Made by a program: the position numbers and the translations under genes. A stretch of 8,748 nucleotides of DNA from JAEXNA01 sp041676625 (GTDB taxonomy: Bacteria; Vulcanimicrobiota; Xenobia; Xenobiales; JADMJV01), in the NCBI GenBank assembly GCA_041676625.1, contig JBAYRN010000180.1, positions 1-8,748 of the forward strand, in the 5' to 3' direction. Below the pieces are notes generated by a model. That model did no database searches. It was not told the origin of the DNA and saw only the letters and a program-made list of their open reading frames with translations. Below are positions 1 through 5,652 of this stretch, one piece after another (position 1 is the stretch's first letter; every line of letters begins with the position of its first letter).

Positions 1-20
1 AAGCAAACTGCGGGAAGAGT

Positions 21-154
21 CCCGGGGCTTCGCCCCGGGTTGCACCTCGTTCGGCCTCCGGCCGAGCCGAGGCGCTCAAGGTCCGGGTGTAATACACCTG
101 ACCAGCGAAAGCGGAAATTTTGCAAGCGGAGCGCTACCGAAGGTATCCCTCCGC
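21..154. repeat. Cluster of GC-rich inverted repeats (possible structured RNA)
   Basis: No gene is visible in the first 240 bases. The stretch holds four inverted repeats in a row. Bases 21-28 and 32-39 form an 8-bp perfect stem (CCCGGGGC/GCCCCGGG) with a 3-base loop. Bases 45-49 pair with 68-72 around an inner stem 51-56/60-65 (TCGGCC/GGCCGA). Bases 86-90 pair with 94-98 (GGTGT/ACACC). Bases 126-131 pair with 149-154 (GCGGAG/CTCCGC) around an inner TACC-gaa-GGTA stem. This density suggests a folded RNA or a repeated intergenic element, but I recognise no named RNA family. Confidence 0.5.
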
Positions 155-167
155 CGATCTGACACTA

Positions 168-193
168 GAAAAAAGCCCATAACCATGGGCTTC
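168..193 (-). terminator. Rho-independent terminator of the toxin-antitoxin operon
   Basis: Read on the minus strand, an 8-bp perfect stem (AAGCCCAT at 173-180 pairing with ATGGGCTT at 185-192) with a 4-base loop is followed by a run of six T (complement of A169-A174). It lies about 50 bases downstream of the toxin stop codon, where the leftward operon should end. Confidence 0.85.
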
Positions 194-240
194 GTTGAAT
201 CGTCTGATCCCCACCCCACACAGAATGAATGTCGGGGCCC

Positions 241-501
241 TCAATAGGTTTTGCTGGTTCGTCTCCGGATCTCGGTCACGTTGATACGGAGCTTCTCTTT
301 GTCCTTATCAAAGAAGACCCGCCAATCTCCGAGCCTGAGCCGCCAGATTGTCGGATTCGAGGTCTTGATCTTTTTCACATCGCCGAAGGTCTCGTCTTCG
401 GTGAAGCGGTGGATTCCGCTTTTGACCTGCTTCTGATCGTTCGGTGAGAGCTTCTTGAACTGCTTTTGCGCCTTCTTCGAGAAGCGGACGCTCCAACTCA
501 A
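241..501 (-). CDS. RelE/ParE-superfamily toxin of a type II toxin-antitoxin system
   Basis: This 86-aa basic protein fits the RelE/ParE toxin fold. RelE members are usually ribosome-dependent mRNA interferases, while ParE members poison gyrase; the sequence does not decide which. Family-like features are the N-terminal W-x-V-x-F-S-K-K-A strand, a Lys/Arg-rich helix (residues 9-33), the central I-W-R-L-R-L-G-D-W-R-V-F-F block (53-64, with R54, R56 and R61) and a basic tail R79-R81 ending in Y86. The start is TTG at 501-499, five codons after the antitoxin stop and in the same frame; no better ATG/GTG gives the full N-terminal strand. A weak AGGG (minus strand, about 515-512) is the only ribosome binding site seen, so translation probably depends on coupling to the antitoxin gene. 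It is the last gene of a four-gene operon. Confidence 0.88.
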   Translation of the reverse strand: MSWSVRFSKKAQKQFKKLSPNDQKQVKSGIHRFTEDETFGDVKKIKTSNPTIWRLRLGDWRVFFDKDKEKLRINVTEIRRRTSKTY

Positions 502-516
502 AACGAGGGCACCCTG

Positions 517-750
517 CTAGAGTTCATCCATCGACACCCATTCATCATCGTCGTGCGCCTGACGGCGGGTAGCTAGAACCTCTAAGACCTCATCGTCATC
601 CATTTCTTCATCGTAAGGCGCGGACTCAAGCCGTGCTTCGAAGCGAGCGGCGGAACTGTCGGCCTGAAGAATTTCAAGACAAGCCCGGGCCACGTGCAGA
701 TTGTTTTTCGGGATGGTGTCGAGCAGTTTGTGCAGATCTGTTTTTTTCAT
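517..750 (-). CDS. Antitoxin partner of the RelE/ParE-like toxin
   Basis: A 77-aa acidic protein directly upstream of the toxin, so by position and composition the cognate antitoxin. Residues 5-29 (D-L-H-K-L-L-D-x-I-P ... C-L-E-I-L) form a helical N-terminal segment often seen in small antitoxins that begin with an L-x-x-L-P pattern. Residues 42-57 (E-S-A-P-Y-D-E-E-M-D-D-D-E) and the end (D-D-D-E-W-V-S-M-D-E-L) resemble the disordered, acidic toxin-neutralising tails of Phd/RelB-like antitoxins. The start is ATG at 750-748, with a GGAG Shine-Dalgarno six bases upstream (minus strand, 760-757). Its ATG overlaps the TGA of the small ORF before it (ATGA). No clear DNA-binding domain is visible, so the XRE protein at the head of the operon may supply operator binding. 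Confidence 0.8.
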   Translation of the reverse strand: MKKTDLHKLLDTIPKNNLHVARACLEILQADSSAARFEARLESAPYDEEMDDDEVLEVLATRRQAHDDDEWVSMDEL

Positions 751-902
751 CCAACTCTCCGAGTAGCTTCTTTTTCGTTGACGCCGGAGGCGTCCGTGTC
801 CGTCGAACCGTCAATCAAGCCTTGAAGATAAGCGGCGGCCAGCTCAAGCTTAGATTTTGGTAACTCGTCGATGATTTTGCGCAATTCGTCTCTTTCGTTC
901 AA
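747..902 (-). CDS. Small 51-aa protein of the toxin-antitoxin operon, related to the antitoxin N-terminus
   Basis: Reading bases 902 to 747 on the minus strand gives an uninterrupted 51-codon frame starting M(TTG)-N-E-R-D-E-L-R-K-I-I-D-E-L-P-K and ending E-A-T-R-R-V-G-stop. Three things support it as real. A perfect GGAGG lies 10 bases upstream of the TTG (913-917 on the plus strand as CCTCC). The TTG overlaps the stop of the XRE gene (TTGA), and its own TGA overlaps the antitoxin ATG (ATGA). Residues 5-30 align without gaps to antitoxin residues 4-29 with 10 of 26 identical, including L, K, D, P-K, L, A, A, L, L. It therefore looks like a duplicated antitoxin head without the acidic toxin-binding tail. 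It could be a second antitoxin subunit, a dimerisation partner or a co-regulator; its function is unknown. Confidence 0.72.
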   Translation of the reverse strand: MNERDELRKIIDELPKSKLELAAAYLQGLIDGSTDTDASGVNEKEATRRVG

Positions 903-1252
903 GATGCTCTAGCCTCCATCATCGCCTGGAATTGACTGATTTGGACCATGTCCGCGAGTACGATCTTGAGAGCTTGCTGCTGCTGCTTGCTGAGTCGAGT
1001 GACCTGGAATAAAAGCGCCTTAAGCTCTGAGTCTTCAATAGTTTCGAAGCTGTGGGGTCCGCCCGAAAGCAACTCTTCAATCTCAATCTCAAAAGCTTCC
1101 GCTATCTGTTCAAGGCTTTCTTCTCGTGGCTTAGACCGCCCCTTCTCCCAGTGGGCGATCTGGCTTTGATGCACTCCAAGTTTTTCAGCTAGTTCTGACT
1201 GGGTCAGATTTTTGAGCTTCCTGTACTTCGCTATGGTTTCTCCGATATCCAT
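899..1252 (-). CDS. XRE-family helix-turn-helix regulator heading the toxin-antitoxin operon
   Basis: A 117-aa protein with a clear N-terminal Cro/CI-type helix-turn-helix (residues 5-60): I-A-K-Y-R-K-L-K-N-L-T-Q-S-E-L-A-E-K-L-G-V, then recognition helix Q29-S-Q-I-A-H-W-E-K-G-R-S-K-P. Residues 64-117 are helical and Gln-rich (S-K-Q-Q-Q-Q-A-L), probably for dimerisation or protein contact. The start is ATG at 1252-1250. It is the first of four leftward genes and its stop overlaps the next start, so all four are probably made from one mRNA. As the only recognisable DNA-binding protein of the operon it is the likely autorepressor, acting on the palindromes in the 1253-1373 divergent region, from where it might also control the rightward replication genes. 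Confidence 0.88.
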   Translation of the reverse strand: MDIGETIAKYRKLKNLTQSELAEKLGVHQSQIAHWEKGRSKPREESLEQIAEAFEIEIEELLSGGPHSFETIEDSELKALLFQVTRLSKQQQQALKIVLADMVQISQFQAMMEARAS

Positions 1253-1275
1253 GGGTACTACTTCGACACTCTATC

Positions 1276-1289
1276 GATAATTCATTATC
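1276..1289. promoter_or_regulatory. Palindrome GATAAT-TC-ATTATC, candidate operator overlapping a -10 box
   Basis: A perfect 6+6 bp inverted repeat with a 2-base centre lies 24 bases upstream of the XRE start codon. On the minus strand one arm reads GATAAT, one base off the TATAAT -10 consensus and at a sensible distance from the ATG at 1252. I could not find a good -35 at normal spacing. Repressor binding here would block leftward transcription, the usual autoregulation of such operons. Operator function is inferred from position and symmetry. Confidence 0.45.
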
Positions 1290-1311
1290 CAGGAAAGAGG
1301 TTTAATCGGCT

Positions 1312-1334
1312 TTTTGTAATAATAAATTACAAAA
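1312..1334. promoter_or_regulatory. Palindrome with 9-bp arms (TTTTGTAAT/ATTACAAAA), second candidate operator
   Basis: A perfect 9+9 bp inverted repeat with the 5-base spacer AATAA sits in the middle of the AT-rich divergent promoter region between the XRE gene and the rightward genes. It shares the TAAT...ATTA core with the palindrome at 1276-1289, as expected of two sites for one dimeric repressor. The rightward promoter must lie in or beside it, but I see no convincing -35/-10 pair. Confidence 0.5.
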
Positions 1335-1373
1335 TTTATTTTTTGCACCATTCTTTTTTTGAAAGGCGGCCCC

Positions 1374-1673
1374 ATGTCTTCACCTCCCGTTCAAGCCTGG
1401 CAGCGTCTGGCCCACACCTTCACTCTGACCGCTCTCCTCGTTCGCCGCGAGAGACTGCCCAAGGACTTCCAGCCCACCGACGCCATCGCGCTCTATGGAG
1501 AAGCCATCAGTACCCACGAGCGTTCGGTTCTTTCTTTCCTACTCCATGTTTGGAATCGTTACGATTTTCCGTTCGAACTATCCGAAGTAGCGATGTGGGG
1601 ACCAGATCATCAGCGAGCTTTCTCCCACTGGGTGACCGGGCAGACCCTGGGCCAGCCGTGTCGGTACTTTTAG
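1374..1673 (+). CDS. Conserved-looking 99-aa protein of unknown function, coupled to the primase
   Basis: I do not recognise a named domain. The product is a 99-aa soluble, probably helical protein with aromatic and charged patches: A-W-Q-R-L-A-H-T near the start, Y-G-E-A-I-S-T-H-E-R-S-V-L-S-F-L-L-H-V-W-N in the middle and W-G-P-D-H-Q-R-A-F-S-H-W near the end. The ATG at 1374 is preferred over the in-frame TTG at 1359 because GAAAGG (1361-1366) lies seven bases before it. The stop TAG (1671-1673) touches the ATG of the primase gene, whose own Shine-Dalgarno is poor, so primase translation probably depends on this gene. First position in the replication operon suggests a replication accessory, loader or copy-number factor, but that is inference from context only. 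Confidence 0.72.
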   Translation: MSSPPVQAWQRLAHTFTLTALLVRRERLPKDFQPTDAIALYGEAISTHERSVLSFLLHVWNRYDFPFELSEVAMWGPDHQRAFSHWVTGQTLGQPCRYF

Positions 1674-4334
1674 ATGAACGACTTCTCCCGCCAAGACATC
1701 GAAACGCTGAAGTCGAGCGTTAATCTCTGCGAGCTGATCCGCTCCCACGGCATCGACTTAAAGCCCGTCGGCCGCAACTTCACGGCCCTTTGCCCCTGGC
1801 ACGACGACAAGGACGCCTCCTTCGTGGTTAACCCCGAGAAGCAGCTCTACAACTGCTTCGGCTGCGAAGCCAAGGGCGATGCGCTCAGCTTTCTGCAAGC
1901 CCAGGAGCAGCTCTCTTTCCCTCAAGCGGTGATGCGTCTACGGGAACTCACCGGTAATGAATCGGGGACGAACTTCCCCGCCGAATCGAGCAACCTGCCC
2001 CCAACTTGCCGCCGGCAGGGCTTCGCTGGTGGCCACACGCGCAACGATCTTCTAGAGAAGGTGTGCCGGCACTATCAGAACGGCCTGGAATCATCCGAAG
2101 AAGCCCGCCAATACTTGAAAGACCGCAAGCTTTGGAACTCGGAACTCTACGAGGGCTTTCGATTCGGCTACTGCGACGGAACACTGCTGAAAGCTCTCCC
2201 CAAGGGCGACGTACGCGACACGATGCAAGAGATGGGCATCCTCAACTCAAAGGGGCGCGAGCATTTCCTTGGCTGCGTGGTCGTCCCGCTCTTCCATCCC
2301 ACAGACGGCCTGGTCGGCTTCTACGGTCGACGGATTGACCCGGCGGCCAAGATTCGGCATCTGTTTCTGCCCGGGCCAAAGCGAGCGGTCTTCGGTTTTC
2401 AAGGTATGGAAGCGGCGAGTTCAGTCTACATCACCGAGGGAGTCTTCGATGCTCTGTCTTTGTGGCTCGTGGGATTGCGACCGGTCACCTGTGTGTTCGG
2501 CGTGGGCGGCGGCCTGCCCGAGGAACTCGAAAAGCATCTGCGGGCGTCGTCTATCACCGAGCTGCGGCTCTGTTTCGATGACGATCGATCCGGCCGACGT
2601 GGCCAGCAGAAGGTTCTGCGCCAGGTGGGCGACCGCTTCAAGCTCTCCCGTGTGGTGATGCCCGCCGAGATAGACCCCAACAAGCTCCTGGTCCGCGAAG
2701 GCCCGGATATGCTCCGAAGCTTCGCCACCTGCTTGAAGCCGCTCTCCAGCCCCGATGACCTGGAGCCGCCAAATCCAACTTGCTCAGCGCAGCTGCCGCT
2801 CACGGAGACGACGGACACCGATTTCCGCCTGACGTTCTCGGAGCCGGAAGTCTGTTACCTAGTAACACCGCAACCGCCGTTCAACTCAAGCCGCTTGAAG
2901 GTCACGATTCGGGCCGAGCGCCAGGCATCTGATGATAAGGACCGAGCGGCCAAGTATCTAGACCGATGCGACCTGGTCAGCTCTCGTTCCCGCACCGAGG
3001 TTCTGCGAGGCCTCTCCCAGCAGCTCAGCCTGGACGCCGACACCGCCAAGCAGCATCTAGGGCATATCCTAGACACCGCCGACAGTTTCAGTACTGCGTA
3101 CGGCAAGTTGGCGGATGGTCCGAGCGATGAGAAACCGGAGCTAACCGACGAAGCAAAGCGCGAAGCCATAGCGTTCCTCAAAGAACCCCACCTGGTGGGC
3201 CGGCTGCAGGCCGATATGGAGGCGTTGGGCTACGTGGGCGAAGAGCGCGGCAAGCTCCTGGCCTATCTGGTGGGCCTATCCCGCAAGCTCGAGAACCCGC
3301 TGTCGGCCATCATCCGGTCCCAGAGCGGCGCGGGGAAGTCCGGCTTGGCAACGCTGGTGGCCTCGCTGGTACCGCCGGAAGATGTCATCCACTACTCGCG
3401 AGTCTCGGCTCACGCTCTGGCTTACGCGGGCAAGGACGCTTACAAGCGAAAGCTACTGCTCATGGAAGAGCGAGTGGGCGGCGAAGCGGCCGATTATTAC
3501 ATCAGGATCTTGCAGTCTTCCCAGATGATCCGCCAGGCCGTGGTCATCAAAGATCCGGTCACCGGCCAGATGAAGACTCAGGAGTTTGAAGTGGAGGGCC
3601 CCATCGCCTACATCGAAACCACCACGGCGAGCTTTATCAATCAGGAGAACGCCTCACGCTGTTTTGAGATCTATCTCGACGAGACCGAAGAGCAGACCCG
3701 GCGTATTCACGAGTGCCAACGGCTCTCCCGGGAGGCTTTGCGACTCAAGAAGGTTCGTAAGGACGACATCTGCGCCCGGCATCATAACGCCCAGCGGATG
3801 CTCGAGCAGCTGCCCATCGTCATCCCCTACGTGCGGCACCTCACCTTTCCCACGCGCTGGCTTCGAACCAGGCGCGACAACGAGCGTTTTCTTTGTCTCA
3901 TCGAGGCCTCGGCGCTCCTCCATCAGCATCAGCGGTCCTGCGGACAGCTCGTTGGGCCTGGTGGGGAGCCGGTTCGGTATGTGGAGGCGAATGTGGATGA
4001 TTATCGGCTTGCTTACGAGCTGGCCAAGGACGTTTTACGTGACACCTTACATGAGCTATCGATCTCGGCCCGGGAGCTGCTCGACGCGGCTTGCAAGCTC
4101 GAAGGCTCCTTTACTCGCCGCGATCTGAGAAGTGTCATCGGGTGGTCTCAGCGACGCATCCACGAAGGCGTGAACGAGCTGCTGGATATGGAGTACCTCG
4201 CCGCCGTATCCGGTTCCAACGGGAAGGCGCACACCTACGCCGTGGTCTTTCGTCCCGGCGAGGACCAGCCCTCACCCGTCGCTCACCTGCTCCACCCCGA
4301 CGAACTAGCCAAGCTCCACGAATCCGATCCGTAA
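1674..4334 (+). CDS. CHC2 zinc-finger/TOPRIM primase fused to a P-loop ATPase (primase-helicase-like replication protein)
   Basis: This 886-aa protein should make RNA primers and probably also act as a replicative ATPase/helicase of a mobile element. The N-terminus has the DnaG-type CHC2 zinc finger (C40, H43, C61, C64, followed by G-D-A-L-S-F-L). A DnaG-like catalytic core follows, with the TOPRIM glutamate in V-Y-I-T-E255-G-V-F-D and the acidic D302-D-D304 in L-C-F-D-D-D-R-S-G. After a linker (about 360-500) comes an ATPase domain with Walker A S-G-A-G-K555-S and a Walker B-like L-L-L-M-E-E (594-599). Residues about 796-862 look like a winged helix (F-T-R-R-D-L-R-S-V-I-G-W-S-Q-R-R-I-H-E-G-V-N-E-L-L). 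The start is the ATG immediately after the stop of the upstream gene. It is twice the size of a stand-alone mobile primase. The helicase role is inferred; the primase and ATPase motifs are seen. Confidence 0.9.
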   Translation: MNDFSRQDIETLKSSVNLCELIRSHGIDLKPVGRNFTALCPWHDDKDASFVVNPEKQLYNCFGCEAKGDALSFLQAQEQLSFPQAVMRLRELTGNESGTNFPAESSNLPPTCRRQGFAGGHTRNDLLEKVCRHYQNGLESSEEARQYLKDRKLWNSELYEGFRFGYCDGTLLKALPKGDVRDTMQEMGILNSKGREHFLGCVVVPLFHPTDGLVGFYGRRIDPAAKIRHLFLPGPKRAVFGFQGMEAASSVYITEGVFDALSLWLVGLRPVTCVFGVGGGLPEELEKHLRASSITELRLCFDDDRSGRRGQQKVLRQVGDRFKLSRVVMPAEIDPNKLLVREGPDMLRSFATCLKPLSSPDDLEPPNPTCSAQLPLTETTDTDFRLTFSEPEVCYLVTPQPPFNSSRLKVTIRAERQASDDKDRAAKYLDRCDLVSSRSRTEVLRGLSQQLSLDADTAKQHLGHILDTADSFSTAYGKLADGPSDEKPELTDEAKREAIAFLKEPHLVGRLQADMEALGYVGEERGKLLAYLVGLSRKLENPLSAIIRSQSGAGKSGLATLVASLVPPEDVIHYSRVSAHALAYAGKDAYKRKLLLMEERVGGEAADYYIRILQSSQMIRQAVVIKDPVTGQMKTQEFEVEGPIAYIETTTASFINQENASRCFEIYLDETEEQTRRIHECQRLSREALRLKKVRKDDICARHHNAQRMLEQLPIVIPYVRHLTFPTRWLRTRRDNERFLCLIEASALLHQHQRSCGQLVGPGGEPVRYVEANVDDYRLAYELAKDVLRDTLHELSISARELLDAACKLEGSFTRRDLRSVIGWSQRRIHEGVNELLDMEYLAAVSGSNGKAHTYAVVFRPGEDQPSPVAHLLHPDELAKLHESDP

Positions 4335-4640
4335 TCGCTACGCACAAGCCCCAACTCGCCGCCACCCGTACACGGGTACCCGGCGCACCGTTCCAGAGCG
4401 TTCCACAGCTTTCCGGAACGCTGGACCTCAGTGTTCTCAACGATTCTTTGCCTTTTGGCGTGACCTTTCCACCTTTCCACGACCCCCTGGGGGTTATATA
4501 TCAGCTCTACGAATACGACCACTCCGTGGGGCGAGTTGGGTTTTAGCTCTACCCCTCAACTTGCTCCGCGCACCTCGGTCCCGCGAAGACGGGAGCGGGT
4601 CGACTAAGAAAAAAATGAATGGATCCCATCACGATGCCAT

Positions 4641-4670
4641 TTGATCTGCATAACCCATATCAACTTAATA
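4641..4670 (+). promoter_or_regulatory. Possible sigma-70-like promoter for the recombinase genes
   Basis: TTGATC (4641-4646) and TTAATA (4665-4670) are separated by 18 bases in the only AT-rich stretch before the recombinase genes. Each box matches the usual consensus at four of six positions, so this is a fair but not strong call. Transcription would begin close to base 4677, inside the palindrome at 4675-4697. Confidence 0.35.
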
Positions 4671-4674
4671 AGAA

Positions 4675-4697
4675 CCATGGAGATCTGATCTTCATGG
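4675..4697. promoter_or_regulatory. Near-perfect 23-bp palindrome before the first recombinase gene, candidate operator
   Basis: The arms CCATG-g-AGATC and GATCT-t-CATGG are symmetric about T4686, with one mismatched pair (G4680/T4692). It starts where the putative promoter would initiate and ends three bases before the Shine-Dalgarno. It could be a repressor site, a recombinase binding site, or, in mRNA, a hairpin limiting access to the ribosome binding site. Confidence 0.5.
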
Positions 4698-4715
4698 CTA
4701 GGGGAGGTTACGCCC

Positions 4716-5639
4716 GTGGATTCTGAACTGTGGCAACAGCGTTTCGCCGAGCATCTCCGGGCTTACCGGCGCAGCGAGCAGACCATAGCCTCTTACCTCG
4801 TGGAGGTCCGGCAGTTTCTCGCTTTCCTCGCAGCGCGCGGCCTGACCAGCCCGGGCGAAATGAAGAGCACCGACATGGAAGCCTATCAGGTCAGCCTGGA
4901 GCACCGTATTACCTTCAAGGGAACGCCGCTCCGACTCACCAGCAAGAACGGCAAAATCTCGACGGTGCGAGCCTTCATCAGGTTCCTTCGGCGGACCAAT
5001 GTTCTGATGACGGATCCCGCGCGGGACATTATCTTGCCGAAGCCACCCAAGACGATCTTGCCGGCGCTTCCCAGCGAAGAGCAGGTCGAGCAGTTGTTGG
5101 AAACGCCGGATGCTTCCACTGCGCTGGGTCTTCGCGACCGCGCGATCCTGGAGCTCTTCTACTCCTCGGCGCTCCGCAACATGGAGCTTCGCCTTCTCAA
5201 GGTCGGCGACATCGATCTCGGGAGGCTTCAGGTCCGGGTCTATCGGGGCAAAGGCGGTCGTGGTCGCGTGGTACCGGTGGGCGAAATCGCGGCGGCCTGG
5301 GTGGAGCAGTATCTGGCCCAGGGCCGCCCCCAGCTGATCCGAGACAAAGACCCCGGCTTTCTCTTCGTCTCTTATCGAGGCTGCCCGCTCGGCTGCAATC
5401 GGCTGGTCGAACTCGTCGCCCGGGTCGGGGAAGCCGCGGGGCTGCCTATGCGGGTGACTCCCCACGTTTTGAGGCACGCCTGCGCAACTCACATGCTGCG
5501 TCATAACGTCCGCTTTCGTCATCTTCAGGAGTTCCTGGGCCACGCCGTGCCCAGCTCCACCCAGATCTACACGCGGGTAGAAATCTCGGACCTCAAAGAG
5601 GCCCACCAGGCCTGCCACCCCCGCGAGCACCTGCGGTAG
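4716..5639 (+). CDS. Tyrosine recombinase A of the trio (catalytically complete)
   Basis: A 307-aa site-specific recombinase/integrase of the XerC/XerD type that cuts and rejoins DNA through a covalent 3'-phosphotyrosine link. Residues 1-110 are the SAM-like core-binding domain (R-R-S-E-Q-T-I-A-S-Y-L-V-E-V-R-Q-F-L). The catalytic domain has every expected residue: R154 (S-A-L-R-N-M-E-L), K179 (R-G-K-G-G-R-G), H250 and R253 (H-V-L-R-H), H276 (F-L-G-H) and nucleophile Y285 (I-Y-T-R-V). Its length matches plain Xer-like integrases, with no arm-binding domain. The start is GTG at 4716, chosen because GGGGAGG at 4701-4707 lies eight bases before it. It is the first of three adjacent recombinase genes; A and B are about equally long and both complete, so they probably act together on one site. 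A 310-codon antisense frame over it is a shadow. Confidence 0.93.
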   Translation: MDSELWQQRFAEHLRAYRRSEQTIASYLVEVRQFLAFLAARGLTSPGEMKSTDMEAYQVSLEHRITFKGTPLRLTSKNGKISTVRAFIRFLRRTNVLMTDPARDIILPKPPKTILPALPSEEQVEQLLETPDASTALGLRDRAILELFYSSALRNMELRLLKVGDIDLGRLQVRVYRGKGGRGRVVPVGEIAAAWVEQYLAQGRPQLIRDKDPGFLFVSYRGCPLGCNRLVELVARVGEAAGLPMRVTPHVLRHACATHMLRHNVRFRHLQEFLGHAVPSSTQIYTRVEISDLKEAHQACHPREHLR

Positions 5640-5652
5640 GCACCTGCGGTGA
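5627..5652 (+). repeat. 13-base tandem duplication at the recombinase A/B junction
   Basis: GCACCTGCGGT occurs at 5627-5637 and again at 5640-5650, each followed by a two-base variant (AG, then GA), so the unit is 13 bases. The first copy holds the end and stop codon of recombinase A, the second the GTG start of recombinase B. It looks like a small slippage duplication that set the present spacing of the two genes. Confidence 0.7.

Larger units (their letters stand above)
4335..4715. other. Repeat-rich 380-base non-coding region, candidate replication origin or recombination site
   Basis: No coding frame is convincing here. Bases 4390-4419 hold three 10-base units, GTTCCAGAGC, GTTCCACAGC and TTTCCGGAAC, in helical phase; within them AGCGTTCC (4397-4404) pairs with GGAACGCT (4415-4422). 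CTTTCCAC is tandemly repeated at 4465-4480. ACCCCC-T-GGGGGT (4482-4494) is a perfect palindrome followed by TTATATA. Bases 4528-4538 pair with 4557-4567 (11 pairs, two G-T wobbles). TCCCG (4579-4583) pairs with CGGGA (4590-4594). Repeats plus an AT-rich run directly behind a primase gene suggest an origin, and placement before the recombinase genes is also typical of an attachment site. Both are inference. Confidence 0.5.

Noticed and set aside
1343..1723. 126-codon plus-strand frame
   Set aside because: It overlaps the 99-aa gene in another frame, runs into the primase gene, and is rich in Arg/Ser/Pro as out-of-frame GC-rich shadows usually are.
4091..4546. 151-codon plus-strand frame across the end of the primase gene and the non-coding gap
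   Set aside because: Most of it is an Arg/Pro-rich shadow of the primase; no ribosome binding site or domain supports the tail.
4698..5630. 310-codon minus-strand open frame
   Set aside because: It lies fully antisense to recombinase A, which has all catalytic motifs and a strong ribosome binding site; the antisense product has low-complexity composition and no recognisable domain.
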